A stretch of DNA of 64,000 nucleotides from Salegentibacter salarius (GCF_900168265.1 NZ_FVZF01000010.1:1-64000); one strand, 5' to 3'; shown: positions 25,661 through 34,192, counted from the first letter of the stretch. The notes: generated by a model not told the origin, from the sequence alone. Numbers and translations are program-made.

Positions 25661-26563
25661 TTAGATAAGATCTTCCAGAGCTTTGGCAAGATTTACATAT
25701 TTAAAGGTGTAACCCTCCTGCTCTATTTTGTCACTACTCACTAACTGACTTGACAATACAATATGAGACATTTCGCCCAGTACCAGTTTGAGAGCTACTT
25801 TAGGAACATTGGGCAACCAAACCGGTTTTCCCATTTGAGAAGCCACCTCGTTCACCAATTCTTTATTAGTAACAGGGTTTGGAGCTACCGCATTGTAAAT
25901 ACCTGTTAGTTGATTTTCTAAGGCAAATAGGAAAATGCCGCTTATATCATCTATATGTATCCAGGATTGCCATTGTTTTCCGCTACCCAGCGGTGAGCCC
26001 ACATTAAAATTCACCGGTTCTTTTAATTTTTGAAGTACTCCTCCATTTTCGGCTAGAACAAGTCCAATTCTAATCTTAGCGACCTCAATTCCCAGGTCTT
26101 TAAAATTATCTACAGCTTCTTCCCATTTAACTACAACTTCGCCTACAAAAGAATCATCTACGCCTTTATCTTCTTCGGTATATAGTTTTTCTAGGGAACT
26201 GGGGTAAACTCCAATTGCACTGGCAGAAACAAGGTTCTTTACCTGGTGCTCATTTTCCTTCAGACATTTGTAGAGTAAGTTAGCCGTTTCAGTACGGCTT
26301 CTAAGAATGATCTTTTTCTGTTCTGGAGTCCATCTTTCGGCAATACTGGCTCCTACCAGGTTTATAATAGCACCAACACCTTTTATGGCTTCACTATCAA
26401 TTTCATTGTTGTTGGGATTCCAGTAAAAACCTTTATAGTCTGCCTTGTTTTCTAACTTATCTTTACTGGTAGAGAGATAATGAACTTCCATTCCTTTATC
26501 TCTACATAACTGGCTAATTTTTGATCCAATTAAGCCGGTAGCTCCTGTGATTAATACTCGCAT
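25661..26563 (-). CDS. TIGR01777 family SDR epimerase-like protein
   Basis: The 300 residues start with a nucleotide-binding GATGLIGSKISQLC (residues 6-19). Family-specific IINLVGASIAERWTPEQKK, SRTETANLLYKCL, SASAIGVYP and GSGKQWQSWIHIDDISG follow, with a C-terminal DUF1731 region (PKVALKLVLGEM). The fold is NAD(P)-binding; E. coli YfcH and plant GIANT CHLOROPLAST/SulA-like proteins belong here, but the reaction is not established. It stands alone on the minus strand, with repeat copy C at its 3' side. Confidence 0.9.
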   Translation of the reverse strand: MRVLITGATGLIGSKISQLCRDKGMEVHYLSTSKDKLENKADYKGFYWNPNNNEIDSEAIKGVGAIINLVGASIAERWTPEQKKIILRSRTETANLLYKCLKENEHQVKNLVSASAIGVYPSSLEKLYTEEDKGVDDSFVGEVVVKWEEAVDNFKDLGIEVAKIRIGLVLAENGGVLQKLKEPVNFNVGSPLGSGKQWQSWIHIDDISGIFLFALENQLTGIYNAVAPNPVTNKELVNEVASQMGKPVWLPNVPKVALKLVLGEMSHIVLSSQLVSSDKIEQEGYTFKYVNLAKALEDLI

Positions 26564-26633
26564 TTTTCTTTACAAGATAGCAACAAGTATAAATCTCAAC
26601 TAAAAATTATTACTCATTTAACAGCAAAACCTG

Positions 26634-27308
26634 CTACTTTTTTAATGCTCTTAACATTTCGCGTTTTCCCGGCGGTCCCGGTAGCCGTTCAACGATAAAA
26701 CCTGCAGTTTGCATAGCACGTCTCACACTTCCTTTTGCTGAATACGTCACTAAAACCCCATTGTTTTTCATTGCCATATACATTTTAGCGAAAATTTCTT
26801 CCGTCCACAGTTCTGGTTGAACCCTGGCACCAAAAGCATCAAAAAACACTAAATCGTATTTGTTGACATCTTCAATTTCTTCAAAACGTTTTTGTTGTTT
26901 TTCCAGTTGAAAATTTTCAGCAATAACTGCTTGGGTATTCCACGGAATTTGATGCATTTTTTGAAAAGAATTCATCTCATTTTCTGCGGAAAGCATTTCT
27001 GCATAATTCAGTTCACTTATCTCATTCTCCGCAACAGGATAGGCTTCTACGCCCGTGTAATTTATATTTAGCTGAAGCTTTTTAGCCTCAAGAAAAGTGA
27101 TAAACGCATTTAGACCGGTACCAAAACCTATTTCCAGAATAGAAAGTTGCTTCTCCTTATTTAGACCAACCCAGTATTCTAAACCCATTTTTATAAACAC
27201 ATGTTGCGCTTCCTGTATCGCCCCATGTTTGGAATGGTATTGCTCGTCCCACTCACTTAAATGTATAGTTACCGAACCATCGCCGGTTTTTATGATTTTC
27301 CTTTCCAA
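26634..27308 (-). CDS. mnmD: MnmD-type tRNA wobble-uridine methyltransferase
   Basis: This is the DUF752 methyltransferase domain of MnmC, which turns nm5(s2)U34 in tRNA to mnm5(s2)U34 using SAM. Visible are GDGSVTIHLSEWDEQYHSKHGA, SAM motif LEIGFGTGLNAF, VFFDAFGARVQPELWT and the C-terminal GFIVERLPGPPGKREMLRA. The FAD oxidase half of MnmC is missing, as in single-domain MnmD enzymes of Gram-positive bacteria and Bacteroidota. The start codon is TTG (27308), one base after the upstream stop, so translation is coupled. Confidence 0.92.
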   Translation of the reverse strand: MERKIIKTGDGSVTIHLSEWDEQYHSKHGAIQEAQHVFIKMGLEYWVGLNKEKQLSILEIGFGTGLNAFITFLEAKKLQLNINYTGVEAYPVAENEISELNYAEMLSAENEMNSFQKMHQIPWNTQAVIAENFQLEKQQKRFEEIEDVNKYDLVFFDAFGARVQPELWTEEIFAKMYMAMKNNGVLVTYSAKGSVRRAMQTAGFIVERLPGPPGKREMLRALKK

Positions 27309-27309
27309 G

Positions 27310-27816
27310 TTATTCTTTTAAAAGTACACCATTTGCAATAAAAGCCCTGGTAATTTCAGGTGAAGTAATCGCAGCTATTTCAGCTTCAGATTTCCCTTCA
27401 TCTTCAGCATAGTGTTTTTGATCTTCAACAGACATTTCATTTAAAAAAGCCTTTCCTTCTACAATTACGTCTGTGTTTTCACTGTCTTTAGGCACAAAAA
27501 ATCCATAATCCTTAAAGGTAATTCTCACCTCTTCCTCTTTCGGAAGTTCCAGGATCATCCAGCAGCCTTTCATTTTACAAACGCTATTAATTTTCGAAGC
27601 AAATTTGAGATCTAAGGTATCGCCGGGTTTTAAAGAATTAAATTTCTCCAAAGCCTCGGCTTTGGTCAAAGTATTTTCAGCTGAAATTTCAGCTCCAAAA
27701 AAAATATAAGTTTCAGGCTTTGCTTCAGCTAAAACTTCATCTTCATTATTAGATTTTTCGTTTTTACAAGCCGTAAAAATTAGGGATAAGCCAAGTATGA
27801 ATACAATTTTTCTCAT
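27310..27816 (-). CDS. DUF4920 lipoprotein
   Basis: The ATG at 27816 begins a lipoprotein signal (MRKIVFILGLSLIFTAC). The mature part contains the DUF4920 domain: YIFFGAEISAENTLTKAEAL, GDTLDLKFASKINSVCKMKGCWM (two Cys, possibly a metal or disulfide pair) and ITFKDYGFFVPKDS. An extension follows with the pattern SPEITRAFIANGVLL. The longer reading frame up to 27861 would run into the promoter. It is the first gene of a two-gene unit with mnmD. Confidence 0.85.
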   Translation of the reverse strand: MRKIVFILGLSLIFTACKNEKSNNEDEVLAEAKPETYIFFGAEISAENTLTKAEALEKFNSLKPGDTLDLKFASKINSVCKMKGCWMILELPKEEEVRITFKDYGFFVPKDSENTDVIVEGKAFLNEMSVEDQKHYAEDEGKSEAEIAAITSPEITRAFIANGVLLKE

Positions 27817-27849
27817 TTTCTTATTTTTAGTTGAAACCTTGCAGGTAAA

Positions 27850-27901
27850 CAAATTTACCAAAACTTTAGATTTTGATTCTGTTTTAATTTAGGTAAATTT
27901 G
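27850..27901. promoter_or_regulatory. Divergent, inverted promoter pair (DUF4920-mnmD / ilvE)
   Basis: Plus-strand TTG (27873-27875), 18 bases, then TAAATTTG (27894-27901) forms the ilvE promoter. On the minus strand TAAATTTG (27857-27850) serves the DUF4920 gene. The two boxes sit in a near-perfect 15-base inverted repeat, GTAAACAAATTTACC (27844-27858) / GGTAAATTTGTTAAC (27892-27906), so one regulator could act on both. Confidence 0.6.
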
Positions 27902-27913
27902 TTAACTAAACTA

Positions 27914-28987
27914 ATGATAATGAAATACGATACTAACCAGCTTGAAATTAATAAAGTCCAAAAATCTAAAATTGAAGAAGTAAACTTTGATAACCTGGTT
28001 TTTGGCGAGATTTTCACAGATCATATGTTTGAATGTGATTATGCCAATGGGGAATGGCAAAATCCAAAAATTAAGCCTTACGGCCCAATACAACTGGATC
28101 CTTCAGCAAAAGTATTTCATTACGGTCAGGCTGTTTTTGAAGGAATGAAGGCCTATAAAGATGAAGATGACCAAATTTGGCTCTTTAGACCAGACGAAAA
28201 TTTTAAACGAATCAATAAATCTAGCGCGAGGTTAGCAATTCCTGAATTTCCGGAAGAATTTTTCTTTAACGGATTGGAAGAATTATTAAAACTTGAAAAA
28301 GACTGGATCAAAAAAGGTTTTGGAAATTCGCTATACATTCGCCCTTTTGTAATTGCTACCGAAGAATGCGTTTCAGCAAATCCTGCAACCAAGTATAAAT
28401 TTATGATTATTTGTTCTCCGGCCCAGGCCTATTATAGCGGTGAAGTTAGGGTTCAATTTTCAGAAAAATATAGCCGCGCTGCCGATGGTGGTGTTGGGGC
28501 TGCAAAAGCTGCCGGAAACTATGCGGCACAATTTTATCCTACCAATCTTGCAAAAGAAGCCGGTTTTCAACAAATTATTTGGACCGATGCTAATACTCAC
28601 GAATTCCTGGAGGAAGCCGGAACAATGAATATCTTTTTTAGAGTTGGCGACAAATTAATTACTGCACCAACCAGTGATAGAATTTTGGATGGTGTGACCC
28701 GAAAAAGTGTAATAGATCTCGCGAAAGATCTTAATATTGAAGTAGAAGTAAGAAGAGTAAAAGTTTCTGAAATTGTTGAAGCTGCTAGAAAAGGCGAGCT
28801 AAAAGAAATCTTTGGCTCTGGTACCGCAACGGTAATTAATCCTATTTCTGGCTTTGGCTATAAAGGTGAGAAATTTGAGCTTCCAAAATTAGAGGATTCC
28901 TACGGAAAATCTTTTAAAGACCGACTAATGAAAATTCAATACAACCAGGCAGAAGATAAGCATGGTTGGAGATATTTGGTAAAATAA
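27914..28987 (+). CDS. ilvE: Branched-chain amino-acid aminotransferase
   Basis: A fold-type IV PLP enzyme that transaminates leucine, isoleucine and valine. Motifs: FHYGQAVFEGMKAYKD, RPDENFKRINKSSARL, SLYIRPFVIATE, GGVGAAKAAGNYA (Schiff-base Lys), FLEEAGTMNIFF, LDGVTRKSVIDLA and IFGSGTATVINPI. The length (357 residues) and these motifs fit the class II BCAT type. The start is at ATG 27914 or 27920; the TTG at 27899 lies inside the -7 promoter box and is excluded. It is followed by a strong bidirectional terminator. Confidence 0.95.
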   Translation: MIMKYDTNQLEINKVQKSKIEEVNFDNLVFGEIFTDHMFECDYANGEWQNPKIKPYGPIQLDPSAKVFHYGQAVFEGMKAYKDEDDQIWLFRPDENFKRINKSSARLAIPEFPEEFFFNGLEELLKLEKDWIKKGFGNSLYIRPFVIATEECVSANPATKYKFMIICSPAQAYYSGEVRVQFSEKYSRAADGGVGAAKAAGNYAAQFYPTNLAKEAGFQQIIWTDANTHEFLEEAGTMNIFFRVGDKLITAPTSDRILDGVTRKSVIDLAKDLNIEVEVRRVKVSEIVEAARKGELKEIFGSGTATVINPISGFGYKGEKFELPKLEDSYGKSFKDRLMKIQYNQAEDKHGWRYLVK

Positions 28988-29007
28988 TATTACTGATATT
29001 TTCATTA

Positions 29008-29049
29008 AAAAAACCTCACAGATTCTCTATATCTGTGAGGTTTTTTTAT
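29008..29049. terminator. Bidirectional terminator between ilvE and the Gmad2 lipoprotein
   Basis: AAAAAAACCTCACAGAT pairs with ATCTGTGAGGTTTTTTT, with runs on both sides, between convergent genes. Confidence 0.9.
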
Positions 29050-29094
29050 GAAGTTTTCTGCGTGAAATTTGAAACAAGTTCAGGTTGACGTAAA

Positions 29095-30126
29095 CTATTT
29101 TGGCGGGAACAATACCGGTAACGTATATTTTCTATCCAGTTCAGGCTTCCCGGAAGCATTAGATTTTTCAAAGATTAAATAACCTCTTTCATCATCTGGG
29201 GCGTTTTCAAAGTTAATTTTGCCAGAAAATGGCACAAAATCGTGTGTCATCCATTTCCCTTTGGCATTTATAGAAGTTTCAGCCAAAATTTTATAATCTT
29301 TATCTGCCAGTTTCACTGGAGCTTCAGCTTCAAAAAACCAGCTTCCACTAGCTTTTCCTTTAATTTCCAAAGGAGATGTAATTTCGATATTAGGCAAAGG
29401 CTTTTCCACTTTAATAAGATCTGAGAAATCTTTACGTTCCTCAGTATCATCTTGAGTAAAATAAAGGGACTCCAACACCCCATCCAACTTGTTCTTGCTT
29501 TCCTCTTCTACTTTTCCCGAAAAACTCACCTTATCTTCTCCCATAGGATCGCATTGCTCCATAGGTTTGCTTTCACCCATTGCAGAAACACAGGAAGCCT
29601 TAAAGTTGGTGACCGCATAATGCACAAAAACACCTCCGTATTTATTCCATTTTTCCGGCGGTTGATGAAATCTTAAGAAATAGGCCCACGGCTCGCCGTT
29701 TTTCAGAAGATAGACCTGGGATTCAGTTTCATCTACATTAAAAGATAAATTTAGGTTAGCATTCCAATCTTTTATAGACTTTTTACTTCCCGAAGGAGCA
29801 TCTACACCAAAACCTTTTGGAAAAAAAGCGATGTAGGGAATTTCTGGTTTTTCATGAATTGCCAGCGGTTTCGAAATATTCATGCTTTCTGGATAGACAT
29901 TTATTACCACGCTATTGCCGGGTAACTGCCCTTCAGAAACTATTAATTCTTCTAGGTATTCAAAAGCGAAATTCCAGGTATCGTTCTTATACTTTTGAAT
30001 TTCTGTTCGTTTTTCTACTAGGGTATCTTGTTCTACTTCACCACTGGAAGCTTTTTCAGTGTTCTTAGGGTTTTTACAGCCTAAAGCCACAAGAATTATT
30101 ATAAAAGAAATAACCGAAAGTTTCAT
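29095..30126 (-). CDS. Gmad2 (Ig-like) domain lipoprotein
   Basis: The lipoprotein signal MKLSVISFIIILVALGC ends at Cys17. Residues about 40-230 form an uncharacterised domain (WNFAFEYLEELIVSEG, IPYIAFFPKGFG, EPWAYFLRFHQPPEKWNKYG). The C-terminal 95 residues fit Gmad2, the Ig-like domain first described beside sporulation germination modules: IEITSPLEIKGKASGSWFFEAEAPV and AETSINAKGKWMTHDFVPFSG. It is probably tethered to the periplasmic face of a membrane. The function is unknown. It is the only gene of its unit. Confidence 0.8.
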   Translation of the reverse strand: MKLSVISFIIILVALGCKNPKNTEKASSGEVEQDTLVEKRTEIQKYKNDTWNFAFEYLEELIVSEGQLPGNSVVINVYPESMNISKPLAIHEKPEIPYIAFFPKGFGVDAPSGSKKSIKDWNANLNLSFNVDETESQVYLLKNGEPWAYFLRFHQPPEKWNKYGGVFVHYAVTNFKASCVSAMGESKPMEQCDPMGEDKVSFSGKVEEESKNKLDGVLESLYFTQDDTEERKDFSDLIKVEKPLPNIEITSPLEIKGKASGSWFFEAEAPVKLADKDYKILAETSINAKGKWMTHDFVPFSGKINFENAPDDERGYLIFEKSNASGKPELDRKYTLPVLFPPK

Positions 30127-30183
30127 TTTTTTAAGTTATGCTTTAAAATAATTAACTGCTTTCGTTTTAAAAAATCAATAAGA

Positions 30184-30570
30184 TCAGTCTTTAAGCACTT
30201 TTGCAATATTCGGCTTAACATAGTCCGGTCCTTTGATCACTTTGCCCATTTCATTATATATTGGATTTCCGTTTTCATCTAGCTTGCTCATATTACTCTG
30301 CTGGATTTCATCAAAAATTGCTTCAATTTTATGTTCCAGGCCGTGTTCAATAATGGTTCCGCATAAAACATATAACATATCTCCCAGGGCATCAGCTACT
30401 TCGGTGAGATCTCCATTATTTGCCGCATCCAGGTATTCCTCGTTCTCCTCTTTCATTAATTCGTAACGCAACCGGTTCTTTTGGGCTCCCAGGGAAGCTG
30501 TTGGATCTTCAGAAATTCCTAATTTAAAGCTTGTGTGGAATTGCTTTACTGCAGCGAGTCTTTTCTTCAT
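30184..30570 (-). CDS. MazG-like nucleoside triphosphate pyrophosphohydrolase
   Basis: The 128-residue all-alpha protein carries the metal-binding pattern of the MazG/HisE/dUTPase superfamily: LMKEENEEYLDA (ExxE-E, about 38-50) and EVADALGDMLYVLCGTIIEHG (ExxD, about 57-76). The second half contains KGPDYVKPNIAKVL, typical of phage-type and bacterial NTP-PPases of this subfamily. It would cleave non-canonical NTPs to NMP and PPi. It may share transcription with the lipoprotein gene downstream (57-base gap). Confidence 0.88.
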   Translation of the reverse strand: MKKRLAAVKQFHTSFKLGISEDPTASLGAQKNRLRYELMKEENEEYLDAANNGDLTEVADALGDMLYVLCGTIIEHGLEHKIEAIFDEIQQSNMSKLDENGNPIYNEMGKVIKGPDYVKPNIAKVLKD

Positions 30571-30612
30571 TTTTATATAATTTAAATCAATTACAGGTTA
30601 AGCCTAAAACCT

Positions 30613-30620
30613 TAACTTTG
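30613..30620 (+). promoter_or_regulatory. -7 promoter element for the 62-residue membrane protein
   Basis: TAACTTTG fits TAnnTTTG and lies 16 bases before the ATG. Confidence 0.45.
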
Positions 30621-30636
30621 CATAAAAGTAAATAAA

Positions 30637-30825
30637 ATGTTTAGCACAGGCCAACTCGTTTTCGCAGGCTTATTTGTAGTCGTTTTTGTAATAATTATTG
30701 TTATTAGTTATAAAAAAGATACTTTATTACATAAAAAACAATATAAAGGAAGTATTTGGGTACTCCTGGCTTTTCTGGCCTTTATAGGTTTACTCTTTAT
30801 ACTCAAAACCTTTTTAAATCCATAA
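30637..30825 (+). CDS. Small two-helix membrane protein, 62 aa
   Basis: Two hydrophobic helices (about 6-24 VFAGLFVVVFVIIIVISY and 40-58 GSIWVLLAFLAFIGLLFIL) are separated by a positively charged loop (KKDTLLHKKQYKG), which implies that both ends face the periplasm. No family is recognised. It has its own -7 element and precedes the SRPBCC/CrcB unit by 57 bases. Confidence 0.7.
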   Translation: MFSTGQLVFAGLFVVVFVIIIVISYKKDTLLHKKQYKGSIWVLLAFLAFIGLLFILKTFLNP

Positions 30826-30857
30826 ATATCTTATTTACCAAATATTGTTAAAATAAG

Positions 30858-30865
30858 TATCTTCG
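30858..30865 (+). promoter_or_regulatory. -7 promoter element for the SRPBCC-crcB unit
   Basis: TATCTTCG lies 17 bases before the ATG at 30883, as in the GNAT-like gene. Confidence 0.4.
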
Positions 30866-30882
30866 TTTCTAAACCAACCTAT

Positions 30883-31914
30883 ATGAAAATTTTAAAATAC
30901 CTTTTCTTTTTACTTTTAATAGTGATAATTGCAGGTTCTATCTATATCGCCACAAAAGATGGAGATTACCAGGTAGAAGAAAACAAAGTAATTACCGCAC
31001 CGGTAGAAATGGTTTTCCAGGAAGTTAACGAACTTAAAAACTGGGAAAACTGGGAACCATGGTCCGCTGAAGCCGATGATATGATCATAGAATATGGAGC
31101 AAAAACCAGCGGAGATAGTGCTACTTATTCCTGGAAAAGCGAGAGTGCCGGTGATGGCGAAATAAAGACTATTGCAGCTAAACCTTATTCTGAAATTGAA
31201 CAGGAAATCACTTTTAAAACTTCTTTCGGAGAATCTACGAGCGATGTTTACTGGGAGTTCAAGGAGATTGAAAACGGAACCGAAGTTACCTGGGGAATAA
31301 AAGGCCATCAGAGCTTTATGGAAAAGTTGGCTTTTACCTTCCAGGACCAAAGTATTTCAGAAATGATGCGTCCAAAGTTTCAAAAAGGTCTTAATAATAT
31401 GGAAAGCGTCATTTTAAATAAAATGGATAAGTACACTATTAATGTAGATGGTGTTATTCAGCATGGTGGCGGCTATTATATGTACACTACTACTGCCAGT
31501 AAAATTAGCCAGGTAGATGAAAAGATGGCGCCGATGTTTACCGAAGTCTCTACCTATATGGATGAAAACGGGATTGAGAAAAACGGAAATCCTTTTGTAC
31601 TTTATAATGAATGGAACGAATCATCTGGAACAGCTATTTTTTCAGCAGGAATATTTACCTCCAGCGAAGTAATTACGCCCGCTGAAAGTGAGATCTTAAA
31701 CGGATTTATACCCAACCAAAAGGTCTTAAAAACCACTTTAAAAGGCGATTATAAAAACCTTAAAGAAGCCTGGGACACCGCCTATAATTATATTGCAGAG
31801 AACGATCTTGAAGTTATAGAGGATGCTCAAAATTTTGAAGTTCATTTAACTTCTCCAGAACAAGTGGCTAATCCTGCTAAATGGATCACACACCTTTACA
31901 TCCCTGTTAAATAA
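30883..31914 (+). CDS. SRPBCC - GyrI-like effector-binding fusion protein
   Basis: A membrane anchor or signal (KYLFFLLLIVIIAGSIYIA) is followed by a START/SRPBCC domain (about 28-165). Its markers are VITAPVEMVFQEVNELKNWENWEPWS, KTIAAKPYSEIEQEITF, YWEFKEIENGTEVTW and a C-terminal helix KFQKGLNNMESVI. Residues about 185-340 match the GyrI-like/AraC effector-binding domain (MYTTTASKISQVDEKMAPMF, GNPFVLYNEWN, KVLKTTLKGDYKNLKEAWDTA). Both domains bind hydrophobic ligands, so it is probably a sensor or carrier in the envelope. Six bases separate it from crcB. Confidence 0.82.
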   Translation: MKILKYLFFLLLIVIIAGSIYIATKDGDYQVEENKVITAPVEMVFQEVNELKNWENWEPWSAEADDMIIEYGAKTSGDSATYSWKSESAGDGEIKTIAAKPYSEIEQEITFKTSFGESTSDVYWEFKEIENGTEVTWGIKGHQSFMEKLAFTFQDQSISEMMRPKFQKGLNNMESVILNKMDKYTINVDGVIQHGGGYYMYTTTASKISQVDEKMAPMFTEVSTYMDENGIEKNGNPFVLYNEWNESSGTAIFSAGIFTSSEVITPAESEILNGFIPNQKVLKTTLKGDYKNLKEAWDTAYNYIAENDLEVIEDAQNFEVHLTSPEQVANPAKWITHLYIPVK

Positions 31915-31920
31915 ACACTT

Positions 31921-32295
31921 ATGTTTAAACAGCTATTATTGATTTTTCTGGGTGGCGGCCTTGGCAGTGTGTTGCGCTACCTAATCAGTAAAAGTTTAAA
32001 TTCTGAAACCTTTTTTCTACCCTACGGAACTTTTACCGTAAATATCCTTGGGAGTCTATTGCTTGGCCTAATTTTAGGCTTCGCTGCCCGGCACGAATTC
32101 TTTAGTTCTAATCTCGTATTATTCCTTGCTGTAGGTTTATGCGGCGGCTTCACTACTTTTTCAAGTTTCGCTCTTGAAAATCAAGCACTTTTACGTTCGG
32201 GCGACTACCTAAATTTCTTCTTTTATGCTTTTGGAAGCATAATTCTTGGAATTTTAGCTGTCTTTTTAGGTCTTTTTCTCTCCAAACTAACCTAG
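31921..32295 (+). CDS. crcB: Fluoride channel/exporter CrcB (Fluc)
   Basis: The 124-residue, four-helix protein fits Fluc channels, which lower cytoplasmic fluoride as antiparallel dimers. Signature segments: GGGLGSVLRYLIS (residues 10-22), YGTFTVNILGSLLLGLI (about 38-54) and GLCGGFTTFSSF (about 77-88, with the Phe-box and Na+ site). It shares an operon with the SRPBCC fusion. No crcB fluoride riboswitch was recognised in front of the unit. Confidence 0.94.
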   Translation: MFKQLLLIFLGGGLGSVLRYLISKSLNSETFFLPYGTFTVNILGSLLLGLILGFAARHEFFSSNLVLFLAVGLCGGFTTFSSFALENQALLRSGDYLNFFFYAFGSIILGILAVFLGLFLSKLT

Positions 32296-32341
32296 CCGGC
32301 ATCCTAAAATTTACAAACAAAGTAAAACTTAGCCTTTTATA

Positions 32342-32376
32342 AAAACAACCCCTAATTTTTTAGGGGTTGTTTTTGT
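32342..32376 (+). terminator. Terminator of the SRPBCC-crcB unit
   Basis: AAAACAACCCCTAA pairs with TTAGGGGTTGTTTTT, followed by GTTTTA. Confidence 0.9.
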
Positions 32377-32466
32377 TTTATTCGTATTAATTAAGCATAA
32401 AGCCCTATTTTTTTATGGGTGTTATGATAATTTTATACATTTACAACCATTGAAAATCAAGTTTTT

Positions 32467-32805
32467 ATGAAAAAAATAGAAGTAATCATTAGAAAGTCCA
32501 GGTTTGACGAAGTTAAGAAAGCACTTCACGAAACCGAAGTCAATTTTTTTAGCTATTGGGATGTTACCGGAGTAGGTAATGAGAAACAAGGCCACGTTTA
32601 TCGCGGAGTATCTTATAGTACCAGCGATATTCAACGGCGCAAGATCTCCTTAACGGTATCAGATCACAATGTAGAGAGCACGTTAGAAACAATCTTAAAA
32701 GCCGCTCATACGGGTTCGGTGGGAGATGGAAAAATTTTCGTAACACCGGTAGATGAAGCCTACCGCATAAGAACTAAAGAAAAAGGAACAGACTCTCTTT
32801 CTTAA
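32467..32805 (+). CDS. glnK: PII nitrogen-regulatory protein (GlnK-type)
   Basis: The 112-residue trimeric signal protein senses 2-oxoglutarate, ATP and ADP. The fold signature is present: MKKIEVIIRKSRFDEVKKAL, KAAHTGSVGDGKIFVTPVDEAYRIRT (C-signature). The T-loop GVGNEKQGHVYRGVSYSTSD has the Tyr that is uridylylated in other PII proteins, but the flanking residues (SYSTSDIQRR) differ from the usual EYxVDFLPK. It lies 30 bases before amt, so the classic GlnK-AmtB blocking pair is expected. Confidence 0.93.
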   Translation: MKKIEVIIRKSRFDEVKKALHETEVNFFSYWDVTGVGNEKQGHVYRGVSYSTSDIQRRKISLTVSDHNVESTLETILKAAHTGSVGDGKIFVTPVDEAYRIRTKEKGTDSLS

Positions 32806-32835
32806 AATATCAACTCATTATAAAAAATCACTTTT

Positions 32836-34077
32836 ATGGAATTACTTACTACTAATAATGTTTGGATGATGGTGTGTACCGCCCTGGTCTTTTTTATGCA
32901 CCTGGGCTTCTCACTTCTTGAGGTTGGACTTACAAGACAAAAAAATGCCATTAATATCCTGTTTAAAAACGTATTTATAATTTGTGCCGGCTTACTTACC
33001 TATGCTATTCTTGGGTTTAATTTAATGTATCCGGGCTCATTTTTAGCCGGAGTAATTCCGGATTACTTCTTTGACCTTTTTGGGTTAAGTGCGCCTGTAG
33101 CAGATGGTGCTTTAGATTTAGCCTATAACGAAGGTTACACTTACTGGACAGATTTCCTATTCCAGGGCATGTTTGCGGCAACCGCGGCAACTATAGTTTC
33201 CGGGGCGGTAGCAGAACGAATTAAACTGGGAAGTTTTATGCTTTTCTCGGTGATCTACATCACCATTGTTTATCCTATTGTAGGTTCCTGGAAATGGGGT
33301 GGCGGATTCTTAGACGGTCTTGGTTTTTATGATTTTGCCGGTTCTACACTGGTACATTCCGTAGGTGGATGGGGAGCTTTAATAGCTATCTATTTACTGG
33401 GAGCTCGTTTAGGTAAATTTGGAAAGGATGGACAGTCTCATGCAATTCCGGGTCACAATATTCCTTTGGCAACAGCGGGAGTTTTTATCCTTTGGCTAGG
33501 GTGGTTCGGGTTTAACGGGGGCTCAGTTCTTTCTGCCGATCCTTCCTTGACTTCTATTACACTGGTAACAACCTGTCTTGCAACCGCGGCCGGTGGTATT
33601 TCAGCATTTTTAGTTTCAACCATTGCTTATAAAAATTATGATCTAACCATGTTCCTGAACGGAATTTTAGGTGGACTGGTTGGGATTACTGCAGGCGCAG
33701 ACCTAATGTCTCCTTTTGATGCGGTTCTTATTGGTTTAGTAGCAGGAGGAGTTATTGTTTTTGGGGTGTCGCTAGTCGATAAACTTAAACTGGATGATCC
33801 CGTTGGTGCAGTAGCTGTTCACCTTGCTTGCGGAATTTGGGGTACTCTTGCCGTAGGAACCTTTGGAAGTATGGCCGGTTTTGATCAATTTCTTACCCAG
33901 CTGGCGGGCGTGGGAATAATTGGTGCTTTCTGCTGTATTTCTGCATTCGTAATTCTCTCTATTATTAAAGCAACTATGGGCTTAAGAATGGAAGAAAAGG
34001 AAGAAACCGAAGGCCTGGACGCTCATGAACACGGTATGGATGCCTATGCCGAATTTGGAACGGTCCACGATAGATAA
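32836..34077 (+). CDS. amt: Ammonium transporter (Amt)
   Basis: A 413-residue protein with eleven hydrophobic helices. The Amt signatures are clear: GLLTYAILGFNLMYPG, FFAATAATIVSGAVAER (written FQGMFAATAATIVSGAVAER), DFAGSTLVHSVGGWGAL (His of the pore pair), WLGWFGFNGGS and AVHLACGIWGTLAVG (second His region). The cytoplasmic tail is short and His/Glu-rich (DAHEHGMDAYAEFG). It imports ammonium under limitation and is plugged by PII. No cleaved signal is evident. It is the second gene of the PII-Amt-porin cluster. Confidence 0.96.
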   Translation: MELLTTNNVWMMVCTALVFFMHLGFSLLEVGLTRQKNAINILFKNVFIICAGLLTYAILGFNLMYPGSFLAGVIPDYFFDLFGLSAPVADGALDLAYNEGYTYWTDFLFQGMFAATAATIVSGAVAERIKLGSFMLFSVIYITIVYPIVGSWKWGGGFLDGLGFYDFAGSTLVHSVGGWGALIAIYLLGARLGKFGKDGQSHAIPGHNIPLATAGVFILWLGWFGFNGGSVLSADPSLTSITLVTTCLATAAGGISAFLVSTIAYKNYDLTMFLNGILGGLVGITAGADLMSPFDAVLIGLVAGGVIVFGVSLVDKLKLDDPVGAVAVHLACGIWGTLAVGTFGSMAGFDQFLTQLAGVGIIGAFCCISAFVILSIIKATMGLRMEEKEETEGLDAHEHGMDAYAEFGTVHDR

Positions 34078-34104
34078 ATAAAAATTAAATTTCTAAAAAG
34101 AAAA

Positions 34105-34128
34105 AGGAGCGCTTGGCGGAGCGCTCCT
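34105..34128 (+). promoter_or_regulatory. Intercistronic hairpin between amt and the porin gene
   Basis: AGGAGCGCT-TGGCGG-AGCGCTCCT is a perfect 9-bp stem without a T-run. It may partially stop transcription or stabilise the upstream mRNA part. Confidence 0.55.
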
Positions 34129-34192
34129 ATAAAGTAAATCTCTCATACAGCTTTGCTCAACACATTTCAACTTATTAAACAAGACTTTTATT

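Noticed and set aside
30800-30882. Fluoride (crcB) riboswitch in front of the SRPBCC-crcB unit
   Set aside because: The leader from the predicted promoter to the ATG is too short for the riboswitch fold and no conserved pseudoknot sequence is recognisable.
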